A DNA stretch of 64,000 nt from Macrolepiota albuminosa (lineage: Eukaryota > Basidiomycota > Agaricomycetes > Agaricales > Agaricaceae): positions 186,001 through 250,000 of the forward strand of contig JAMWFC010000031.1 in assembly GCA_027475525.1 (NCBI GenBank), in the 5' to 3' direction. Shown piece by piece: positions 9,222-19,764 of the stretch. Position 1 is the first letter of the stretch; every line of letters begins with the position of its first letter. Position numbers and translations under genes: made by a program. Below the pieces are notes generated by a model, which worked only from the letters and a program-made list of their open reading frames with translations, searched no databases and was not told where the DNA came from.

Positions 9222-12200
9222 CCTCCATGATCTCCAATGATGCTGCATTCCCACAAATGTGCCCTGCCAAGCTCAATGCCCACTGGCCAGCTTCCAAAAT
9301 CCTCTTTGATCAAATGACTGGAGAGTTTACAAAATGGTCCACAAAGCTAGAAATCTTTCTTCAGCAGAGCAGTCTGAACTGATACATCTTTGTTCCAGAA
9401 ACAAAGCCTGTCCATCTAATCATGCAGCCTGATCCCAGTGCCAAACCTGTCACATATACAAACTGGCTGAGCAACAATAATCTAATCATTGATGTCATCT
9501 ACATGGCCATCTCAGATGCTGAACCAGAGGGCCTGGTCACAGATAGCACCACCAAAGAGTGCTACAATGCTCTAAAGTCTAGAGCGCACCAGGAAAGACC
9601 AGTCAAACAGGTTGCCTTGATTTGCAAGGCCTTGTCTATGTATGCATCTGTATCCAAACCCATCAAGATTACTGCCCAAAAAATATGCAACCTTGTTGAC
9701 CAGGTGTTTACAATAGGCACTATAAATAAGAATCTATTAAAATGCATTGCCCTGCTCAATTCTATCAATGACAAAATCTTTGAATCTATCTAAGCTCAGG
9801 TCTCACATGGGCTTGCTGACTCAACCAAGGAAAAGCCATACACATCCAGCAACATTTGCAAGCTCTTCCAGATGATCAACAGTCTTGCCACCCTCACTAA
9901 ATTGCCTGATACAGCATTAGTTGCCAAATCTCCTACCCATACTCACAACTATGGCCCTGGCTATCCTTGCTGCAAAGTATGCTTTGACCTTGAGCTTTCC
10001 TGCCATGGACACATGAAGCCTTGGTGCATCAAGCCCCAGGGATAAATGGCAGGTAAAACAATAGAAGAGTCAAAAGCTGCATGACAGGCCACATGAGAAG
10101 GAGGAGAGAAGACAGCAAAAGGTTCAAAAATGGGGACCCCAAATAGCAACTCCAAGATCAGCATCACTGTCAAGGGGCTTGATGAACAGGCCTACATAGT
10201 CAACATGTCTCAACTACAGAAGATACAGATCAAAGCCGTGATAACTGATGCACCCAGTTTTGCCAGCATTGCCTCCAATGTTGTCCCAACTAACTCCACT
10301 AAGTTCTTTGAGTATCAGGGCTTTATGGCAATCAAGAACAACACTAACAACTTTGGCAATAACCTCAGGACCTCTGTCAACTGAAACAACAACATTGCCA
10401 AAGATTGCAAAACCATACTTGCCACAATGGCAATAGAACTGCTCAACTAGTTGGAATGGACAACCCTAGTATCTCTAAATGAAAAACTGTTTTACCTCAA
10501 CTCAGGGGCCACCGTCTATATCTTGCCATGCAGATCAGACTTTGTATCTCTTCAGGCCATCTCACCACATGTGATAAAAGAGATTGGAGGATCATTTATA
10601 AGCACAATTGGAGTCAGTAGAATTTGCTTTCATATTCAGAATAAGGCCAAGATCATACTCAAAAATGCCCTATACATATCGACTTCCACAGTTTGTTTGA
10701 TATCTGTTTCCACTTTAGTCACCAGTATGAATGCCATCATCACCTTCAACTATCTTAGTGTCACTGTCTTCAATAGTAATAGCAAGACCCTGCTCACCTC
10801 CAGACTGTTGATCCCTGGCTGCCACCTCTACACATTAGATCTGCAGGCAGCACTAGCAGAACATGCTCTCATTGCTTTCCAATGACCCATCAAGCTCAAC
10901 ACCTGGCATTGGCAACTCAGTCATGCCAACTACCAAGTCATAAGCCACTATGGCTTGTGCCGGCCTGCTCCCAGGTACAACACCATCCTTGCTCCTGATG
11001 CAACTTAAATGTGACTTTTGTCTCCTCAGAAAACAGACAAAAACACTGGTTCCAAAAGTATGGGAGGAGGGGCATAGAGCAACTAAGAAGCTTGAGATCA
11101 TATGGATAGATCTGGCAGGACCTATGCATGTACAGTCACAAATGGGCAATAAATACATTATAGATGTAGTTGATGACTATACCAACATGTTGTGATCTAT
11201 TCCTCTCAGATCAAAAAGTGAAGCACTGACTGCACTGCAGGCTTGGAAAAAGGCAAGAAAACTTGAAACTGGCAAGCATGTCAGCATCTTTTGTACTGGA
11301 AACAACAAAGAACTCAAGAACCATCAAATGAAAAAGTGGCTCCAGTCTACGAGATTGAAACAACAACTTGGCACACCTTACACATCGCAGCACATGGGGA
11401 GAGTAGAATGTATGCATAGAGCATTGCAAGGGAAAGCAAGGACAATGAGAATAGCAGCAAAATGTCCTGAATCAATGTGGGACAAATTCTATCTGACTGC
11501 TTCTCACCTGCATCAGAAAGCTTCCACCAAATCCCTAAAGGGAAGCACTCTCTTCCAACTGTGGTATGGGTGCACACCTGACTACTCTTATATGAGAGAA
11601 ATAGGTTGCTGAGTCTTTGTACTTATCTAAAACCAGTACAATCTCAAGTTCAGTCTGCACACAATAAAGTGTGTTCTTATTGGCTATGGCCAAAACTCAA
11701 AAACCTACAGATGTTACAATTCTTGCACCACCAAGATCTATGAATCTTATCATGTACAATTTATTGAGAGACATAATAGACATACATACAATGTCAATAC
11801 ACTCACAGACAACTCCATGAGCAAGCTGACAACAATCGAACAGATCAGGAACATGTCTACCGACACACCCACAAACTCAGTCGACAATGATGATGCCCAC
11901 ACCTATATACATGCCTTTGATTGCTCCTCAGAACAAGGAGAACCAGCCCCCAGCTGCTGATCATGACTCCACACCTCATAGGTCTGGTTGTATCCCAATA
12001 CCAACTCAGTGTGCAAAACCAGACAACTCTCCTACAACATATCTTGAATGCGCTGTTCAGGAATCAAAGGAAGCCACAGCAAGAATCCAGGCAACCAGAG
12101 CCAAGAAGTGCCAGCAGACCTCAATGCAGCACAGACCTAATGCCAGCACTGCACAACTTGATCAACCAGTGCAAGGCGACCTCTCTGAGAGTTGCAAGGA

Positions 12201-13130
12201 GACCGAAGAACACTCTGATCTGGCAAACATTGCCTTTCTCAATGAGATCAAATATTTCTTGGCCTTGGCAGAGTTGTATGCAGACCTGATCACACTAATC
12301 TCAGAGATGAACCTTTGACATGGAAGGAAGCCCAGGCATCTGTTGATGCCATGAAGTGGAAGAAGGCTTACCAAGAGAAGCTCAACTCACTAAAAGACAT
12401 GGGCATGTATAGGCTCATCCCACAAGATCAAGTCCTGGCAGAATACAAAGTACAAAAAGAGCAACTGGTATTCAAGATTAAAAGAGATGAGACCAGAAAG
12501 CCTGTCTGCTATAAAGTGCGCCTCATTTTTAAGGGCTTCAAGCAGATTTATGGGAGAGACTATACTAAAACTACCTCACTGACTGCATGCATGGAGTCAT
12601 GGCAAATCCTTCTTCATCTGGCAGTGGCAAAAGGCTGGGATGCTACCCAAATTGATGTGAAAACCGCTTTTCTATATGGCATGCTCCCTGAAGATGAGAT
12701 CCAATACATGCAACAGCCTGAGGGCTTTGGGGAGCCTGGTAAGGAGGGTGGGTATAGTGTCTTGTCCAGGGCCTTTATGGGATGAAGCAGGCTGGGCACA
12801 TCTGGAATCACATAGGAAACAACAAGATGATTTTGTGGGGCTTCACATGCCTTGCATGCAAATCATGCATTTACTATAGGACCATGGATCATGGCCATGT
12901 CATTGCAGTGCTTCACATTGATGACTTTCTCTCAATAGCAAGCCACAAAAGCAAAAATGACAGATTCAAGGATCAACTCTGCTCAGCCTGGACTATCACT
13001 TGTCTAGGGCTGCCCAAATATGTTGTTGGTGTAGCAGTAGAATGGGATCATGACAGATTCCTGATACAACTTTCTCAAACAGTGCTGATTGACAAAATCA
13101 TCACACAATTCAGCCAGAAGGATGCAGCGC
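9222..13130 (+). pseudogene. Gag-pol remnant of element B
   Basis: Pieces in order: gag PAKLNAHWPAS and FTKWSTKLEIFLQQS (9260-9380), continuing to 9793; protease-like LNSGATVYILPC (10497 on); integrase pieces IDLAGPMHVQSQ (11107 on) and GRVECMHRALQG (11398 on); RT with GWDATQIDVKTAFLYG (12636 on) and LHIDDFLS (12910 on). Stops interrupt every block, for example TGA just after the gag LQQSSLN. It is the same arrangement as element D, with which it shares whole segments. Non-functional. Confidence 0.85.
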
Positions 13131-14115
13131 TAATGAGCCTGCATCATGGCTGGCTACAGATAGCACCAATACCTGCACCTCACATTGGCCCACTAGTACC
13201 ACCAGAAGCACCACGCTCTAGCACTTCCAGCACTATTTCTCTCATATTTTTACACTAATAACTCACAGCTACAGACTCCAATTACTCTCAGACCACTTTT
13301 TATGGCACCACTTATTCTTTGCACCACTATTGACACCTTGCTGCACCTTGCCACTTGCACTCCAAGGCTATATGTTTACACAGACACTTGGCATCAGTCA
13401 ATCTGGAATAATGCTCTTAGCCAGTGGCAGCATTCACAGAATAGAATGATGAAGTATTTCTGTGACAGCATCATTATAGACCTTTTTACTATATAATTCA
13501 ATTCACTGCATTTACTTACATTTTTATCAGTTCACCACCCTCTAGCAGCGCTTAACCTCTTGGTGTTGGCTAACTTTCTTTACTATAAATACTTACTTTT
13601 TGTTAGTAGTAGAAGGGGAATCAATTTGGCAGTAGGCATTGTATCCCAACATTTTGGTCACCATACGTGACAGACTACCTCTTGTTGACCATGTCAAGCA
13701 AGAGGACTCTGCTCTAGTTTTTTATATCTCTCTCTCTAGCACCTTGCAACTATGGCTTGGCTTTTGTGCTTAGATCTGCTAAGCAATCTCATCCTTTTAT
13801 TATCATATTCTAGGTGCTAACACTTAGCGCCTCTTAGCAACCCTCTCCCACACCTCTTAGTGCCTTCCTTAGCGACTTTCCCATGCTCTTAGTGCTCCTC
13901 CTTAGCAACTTTTAGCACTCTGTAGCCACGTTTTGAAGCCTTACGCAAGTGCCTCCAATCATTTACTTTTCTTGCCACCAACCTCTTGCCTACTGTGTGT
14001 TCTCTGGGACCTGTCCAGGACTCTCTCACACACTTAGCACACCCAAAGCTATATCAGCTAAGTAGCTGTACTAGTGATAGTCTATGCAGTACTCAGCTCG
14101 ATTTGGGCATCATCA
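13131..14115 (-). mobile_element. Element M, copy 1 (about 985 bp), inserted in the RT of B
   Basis: Similar along its length to the reverse complement of 18655-19760. Termini TAATGA (mutated TGATGA) and TCATCA. 4-bp target repeat GCGC/GCAC (13127-13130 and 14116-14119) with one mismatch. No coding capacity seen. TG...CA ends and a 4-bp TSD fit a solo LTR of an unseen LTR element; a Ginger-like or other non-autonomous transposon remains possible. Confidence 0.75.
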
Positions 14116-14262
14116 GCACCACTATCACTACCAATAGACCCAGGTCTAAAACTGTGCAGGATCGATCAATCATCCCTGTCTCACAGTGAACATGCTATTC
14201 TAGAACGCATGCCATACCAATCCCTAGTTGGCTGTCTGCTCTACCTTGCAGTTTCCACTTGG

Positions 14263-14745
14263 CAGAAGAGGGATGGGGATGGGGAGAAAGAGCAGGCAGG
14301 GGGGAAGGGAAGGGGCATGGGTGTCTACTGGCACATCAGCAGACAGTAATAGATGTCAGATCAGGGAGAGAAGGAGGGAAGCAGGGTGCATGAGTGTCCA
14401 CCACATGCAATGGTGTATGGGATTGTATGAAGAGTGGAGAGGAGAGATAGCACTGGGGGGAAAGAGGAGGAAGGAAGGAAGGGCATGGATGTTCACTGAA
14501 CAGTAGCAGATGTCAGATCAGGAGGAGAAGGAGAGAAGCAGGGTGCATGGACATCTGCCACATGTAGTGGTGTGTGGAGTAGTATGGAGAGTAAAGAAGC
14601 AGGATGCATGGGCATCTGTCACATGTGGAGGTGTGTGGAGTAGTGTGGAGAGTAGAGATGAGAGATGGCATCAGGGAGAAAGGGGGGGTGCATAAGTGTC
14701 TGGTGTCTACTGGATAGTAGCGGATGTCAGTATGTGAGCCAGCTG
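14263..14745. repeat. Degenerate G-rich minisatellite
   Basis: Imperfect repeats of a G/A-rich block: GATGTCAGATCAGG, then GGAGAGAAGCAGGGTGCATG, then a GTGGTGTGTGGAGTAG-like part. About three to four irregular copies; unit length varies. It truncates element B. Confidence 0.6.
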
Positions 14746-16592
14746 ATGTCCAAAGAAATCTCTCTGTGTAAAAATAACAAATATTTGAATAGAAATAGTA
14801 CTGAGTTAAAAGAAAGAGGAATGAGTCTGATAGACCTGTGTCTTGTCCATGAGCAAATGAATAGATCAAATGAATTTACCAACTTAATGACATGTGATGG
14901 TATCTTTTGACCAATCTATTTGTACACCATACTGAGTTGTAGTAAATTGAGCTACCTGTACACTGTACTAACTTGATAGTAAGCCCTTGTAATCCAGTAG
15001 AATATTGATAAATTTATATTTCATATGATGCACAAGAGGCAGGTTTGACTCCCCCTAGTGCACGTATAGTAGTCAGGACCTCTTCTGCTCTGCTTTTGAC
15101 TTAATTTTGTATAATGGTGTTTTTTGACCTGCTGAACTAATTTATATTTAAACCACACTAGTCTGTAGTAAAGCGCTGTAGCCTAGTGCACAATACTAGA
15201 GTAATATTTATGTACATCATATCTACTACAATCAGGTCCTATAGTCTAGCAAAATATTCTCAATTGATGTTCACTTTAGTGCACAATAGAAGGGTTTGAC
15301 TCCTTTATTATGTATCTGTCAACTTGTGTGTAGTTTTTTGCTGATGTGTCCTGTCCCCTGTCTATGAGCAGCAGAACAAATCAAATGAATTTATGATGGA
15401 TTTGTCATTAGCAAAGCTTGAACAGTTAATCTTAACAAAAAGTAACCAAGAGAAAAGCCATGAATTGTAGTGAGTATTAAAAACATTAATCTTCTGATGT
15501 GTATTTCTCCTCTGTATTAGATCCATGTAATCCATCTGAATAGAAGACATCCTCATCAAATAAGTAGTCATCTTTTGTCAAGAATACAAAGTTGTCCTGT
15601 GTATATGGCCTCTGAGGTCTGGTCAGTTTGATGTCTTTATCATTGGCTATCAAGCATGATGATGAAGATGGTAAGAGTGATTCTGACATATCAGCAGACA
15701 CATTATCAGTATAATCAGCCAGATTGAAAAGGCCAATGGGCCTACATCAACCATGTCATGCTCTAGAGCAAAATTCTTATTTTGTAGACATAAATGAACT
15801 CTGGTTTACCAGTGCCAAATTATAACTTATGTTGTTGATACAATTCATTGATTCTTCTCTTATCCTCACATCAAATCATACATGTCTCATATTTCTCCTA
15901 CTGGACATTTTTACCAGTAGATAGGCTTGGAGAACAAAATTGTTAGGAGGGGAAATACTGAGATGGAAGTTCTGTCTGTTCAGCCATTACATCAAATAGC
16001 AGTGGAACATTTTCTTTGTTCAAGGCCTCTATGCCTCTATCCATCTCTTCTGCCATCAAAACAAATAGCAGTAGAAGGTTTTTTCTTTGTCATTGGCACC
16101 TATACATTTGCTGCTACTGACTGCTACAGTCTCAATTGCTGTCAGTCCTTCTGCTATAATCTCCTTCACCAATAGTGAATAGAGGTGGCAAAGAATTGTC
16201 TTCCATCTTCTCTTCTGTAGAAATGAACAAAGAAGACAAAGAATTGTCTTTCATCTCCTCTTCTGCAGGAATGAACAAAGGAGGCAAAGATTTGTCTTCC
16301 ATTTCCTCTTCTGCAACAATGAACAAAGGAGGGATGTCTTCACTTCTACTCACAACCTTTAAGTCTAAATCATGAATAGATGGATTAGGAATATTCATCT
16401 GGTCATTGTCAGACACCCCTAGCTCCATGAATGTCGGGCAGATATGAGCTGCTGGGGCAGTGATGATGCCAACTGTAGTTGGATGCACTGGACATTATGC
16501 AGTACAATGCCATCTCCAGTGCCTGGTGTGTGTAGGGTGTAAGAAGTCCTGACAGAATCCTGGTGTGCTCAAGCAGATGTAATAGGACAATG
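14746..16592. other. AT-rich, CpG-poor non-coding DNA
   Basis: No gene with a recognisable domain. A short frame at 15486-15701 (minus) and the repeat-coding frame at 16132-16488 (minus) are the only notable open stretches. Confidence 0.5.
16174..16340 (-). repeat. 48-bp minisatellite, about 3.4 units, in frame on the minus strand
   Basis: Each unit codes for 16 residues of the form LPPLFIPAEEEMKDNS. It sits inside a 118-codon minus frame (16132-16488). Identity of the host gene, if any, is unknown. Confidence 0.65.
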
Positions 16593-16683
16593 TGTTAGGA
16601 ATTGATGAGGTCATAATGTGACCAGTGTGATAAGTACATGAACAATGGTCATTAAGCACTGACCTGGCCACCTGGCCACTATG

Positions 16684-16837
16684 CTGCTTTGTCTGCACAC
16701 ATACATATAGTCTATGTTCATGCAAAGTACCCTCAGTTTGGTTTATACACAACTGAGGGGCTGCTTTGTCTGCACACATACATATAGTCTATGTTCATGC
16801 AAAGTACCCTCAGTTTGGTTTATACACAACTGAGGGT
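16684..16837. repeat. 77-bp exact tandem duplication #3 (5' LTR of C)
   Basis: Removing one copy makes this LTR 352 bp, identical in length to its 3' partner. Strong evidence that the duplication is not biological. Confidence 0.96.
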
Positions 16838-16891
16838 ACGTTGCTCATAAACTCACATTACATGCACAATACTCACTAAAGATGTACCTAG
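16836..16891 (+). other. Spliceosomal-type intron inside the 5' LTR of C
   Basis: 56 nt, donor GTACGT, ACTAAA near the 3' end, acceptor CCTAG. Its removal would create the Y-X junction found at 16955/16956. Confidence 0.7.
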
Positions 16892-17267
16892 ATTATAACT
16901 TACGTGTATCTGATCTAGGTACTTACAACATAGTTTGGTTTATACACAACTGAGGATTATAACTTACGTGTATCTGATCTAGGTGTGATTCACCTATAAC
17001 TAGCCAGTACCAGTTTCAACAGGTTATGGGCTGCTGCTAGAGCAGAATACTTGACGAAGTACCACCTGCTCATTGGAACACATCCCCTTCTTGTTTCTTT
17101 TGTGATACGACACCGATTACGTTGGACTGTGCTATATGGAGTTGCCATCCGTCCTTTGTCTCCAGCCAGGGACATCTTGCCTCGCCCTTTGTCTTGCCCC
17201 AATCCAGGCAAATAAGATCACCGTTGTTTCTACGTGCTGAACGCTGACCCCCCTCCCATCTTGAAAT

Positions 17268-18654
17268 ATGCCTACTGATGCCACCACCCCCTCTATTCAT
17301 GCAATCTCCATTCATGGAGCTGACTGGAAACACAACAAGTTCAACAGGAACTCCACGACTGCAAACTTCTCCAAGTGGTCAAAGGACCTCCAGATCTATC
17401 TCTCCTTTCTTGGCTTAAAGCCCTATGTATTCAAACCCCTCATCTCACCCCCGAGCGCTCTGACTGCGCCAGTCACGTACCAGAACTGGTGCCTGAATGA
17501 TGACCTTGCACGTGCTGTCATACTGACAGCCCTAGATGACTGCGAGTACAATGGTCTGGATGAAACCAAGACTGCTGCAAATCTCTACAGTCAGATAAAG
17601 ACCCGCGCAGAGGGAGAGGGCCCTGTCAGAATGATTACCCTAATCCAGGAAGTACTGAAGATCCAGTGCTCCCCCACTGAACCCCTGCCGGTGACAGCCA
17701 GACAAATCTGTGATATCGTCAACCACATTTTCTCTATCCAGGCACTCAATAAAGACCTGTTCAAGTGTGTTATCCTCTTGAATAGTCTCAACAGCCCCCA
17801 GTATGAGCCTATTCAGGCCCAGGTCTCCCATGGTCTTGCCGATGCAACCAAGGACCACCCATACAGCTCCGATCACATCAGAAAGCTTCTCGAGATGGTA
17901 CAAAACCTCAATGCTCTGAAATTCTCTGCGTCTGAACTGACCACGGATACTGCCCTTGCTGCCACTACAAAAGGTTGTTTCCAATCCAACAAGCCTTGGC
18001 TCCCAGGGCACAATCATCCTACAGGTGTAAAGTGTTGCGCCACATGTGCCACCCATGGACGACCCTGCACAGGGCATGATGCACAATTCTGTGCCTATCC
18101 AGGTGGGGCCATGGAAAAGCTGGGCATTGGTGCTGCTTGCGACACCGCTCATGCTGTGGTGGCTGGCCAAGGTCAGAAGCAGACAGCTGCCACCACCACA
18201 AAGGTCTACACACAGCTGACAGGACCACAGGGCAAGGTCTATCTAGTGGAGGAAGGCAACCTTGGGAAACTGCAGACCCTGAGCGGCGCTCCCACCCTGG
18301 TAGGCTTTTCCGGCCTGGCCACAGACACACTACCATCCACATCCTCCATTGATGACACTGAATGGGAAGGTTGGATGGCCACCATTGTTGAGGAGGAGAT
18401 ATCAACTTCGATTGACTGGAATCAGTACTTGAAGAGCGCCAATGGTGACCCCGACATTGTCCTCATCACTGCCGCAGAACACCCATTTTTTATCGATTCC
18501 GGAGCCACTGTTCACATTTCTCCATACTGCTCTGACTTTGTCACACTTCAGCCAATCACCTCTAAAGCCATAAAAGGGGTAGAGGGATCAACAATCTCAG
18601 CCCAAGGAGTTGGATGCATAAAATTACACACCTCTAGAGGAGCATGGCTCACAC
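17268..18654 (+). pseudogene. Gag and protease start of element C
   Basis: Open from ATG 17268 as Gag of a copia element: NFSKWSKDLQIYLSFLG, then TYQNWCLNDDLARAVILTAL, and a Cys/His-rich stretch CCATCATHGRPCTGHDAQFC at about 18034-18093 that stands where D has its own Cys/His cluster. The protease follows with FFIDSGATVHISP (18487 on, active-site Asp). Element M cuts the frame at 18655. It is the best-preserved part of C. Confidence 0.85.
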
Positions 18655-19760
18655 TGATGACACCCAAATTGTGCTAAGGTGCACTATCACTAGTACAGCT
18701 ACTTAGTCAATATAGCTTTGGGTGTGCTAAGTATGGGAGAGAGTCCCGGACAGGTCCCAGAGAACACACAGTAGGCAAGAGGTTGGTGGTAAGGAAAAGG
18801 GGGCGATTGGCACTTATGTAAGGCCTAAAATGCGGCAAGAGTATGCTAAAAATCACCAATGAAAGGTGCTAAGAGGCATGGGAAAGAGTCACCAAGGAAA
18901 GGCAAAATGCGGCAAGAGTATGCTAAAAATCACCAATGAAAGGTGCTAAGAGGCATGGGAAAGAGTCACCAAGGAAAGGCGCTAAGGAGAGAGTTGCCAA
19001 GGAAAGGCGCTAAGGAGCGCGGGAGAGAGTCGCCAAGGAAAGGCGCTAAGAGACACTGTAAAGGAGTCACTAAGAGGCGCTAAGTGTTAGCACCTAAAAG
19101 AGATGATAAAATGATGAGATTGCTTAGCAGATCTAAGCACAAATGCCTTGTCGTAGTTGCAAGGCACTAAGAGATTGCAGACAGAAAGAGTGAGAGAGAA
19201 CTAAAGCAGAGTCCCCTTGCCGACACAGTCAGCAAAAGGTAGTCTGTTGCGTAGGGTGACCGAAATGTTGGGATACAATCCCTACTGCCAAATTGATGAT
19301 GTACTACTAACAAAAAGTAAGTATTTATATGTAAGTGAATGCTGTGAATTAAGCTATATGGTGAAAAAGTCCACAATCATGCTGTCAGTCTGAGTCAGCA
19401 AGAAGCTAAGCGACGTCAGGTGCTAAGGTGAAACTCCAAGCTGTCTGTCATAAAATACTTCATCATTCCTGCTGCCACCGGCTAAGAGCATTATGGGTGC
19501 CAAGTGTCTGTGTCCGTGTATGGCCCTGAAGGGTGAGTGGCAAGGTGCAGCAAGGTGTCAAGAGGAGTGCTAAGAATAGATGGTGCCATAAAGAGTGGTC
19601 CTGGAGTAATTAGAGGCTCCAGCTGCGAGTTATTAACATAAAAATATGCAAAAATTAGCCTCTGGAGCGCTAAGACGTGCCGCTCCTGGTGATTCCAGTG
19701 TGCCAATGTGAGGTGCTTGTGTTGGTGCTATCCGTGGTTATCTACAATGAGAGCTCATCA
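18655..19760 (+). mobile_element. Element M, copy 2, inserted in pol of C
   Basis: Begins TGATGA, ends TCATCA, flanked by ACAC on both sides (18651-18654 and 19761-19764). Includes artefactual duplication #4, so the true length is about 1,029 bp. Carries an internal run of units containing AAGGAAAGGCGCTAAG (about 18960-19090). No coding frame of note. Opposite orientation relative to its host when compared with copy 1. Confidence 0.78.
18827..18980. repeat. 77-bp exact tandem duplication #4 (element M)
   Basis: Copies 18827-18903 and 18904-18980, period exactly 77. Confidence 0.95.
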
Positions 19761-19764
19761 ACAC

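Larger units (their letters stand above)
8622..14262 (+). mobile_element. Element B: old, truncated Ty1/copia retrotransposon
   Basis: A 5' LTR (about 8622-9002), PBS GGTTATGGGCC (9003-9013), then gag, protease, integrase and RT pieces colinear with element D but riddled with stops and shifts. Element M (13131-14115) splits the RT. The sequence resumes with LSLPIDPGLKL and ends near 14262, where minisatellite DNA begins. The RNase H region and the 3' LTR are missing. It is almost devoid of CG dinucleotides compared with D, so it is an old copy eroded by deamination. The LTR start is estimated by alignment to the LTR of C. Confidence 0.85.
16593..17021 (+). repeat. 5' LTR of element C with intron-like segment and joined exon copy
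   Basis: Y 16814-16835, intron-like 16836-16891, X 16892-16918, 15-nt linker GTACTTACAACATAG, Y+X fused 16934-16982. Y and X match their second copies exactly. Contains duplication #3. Confidence 0.9.
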
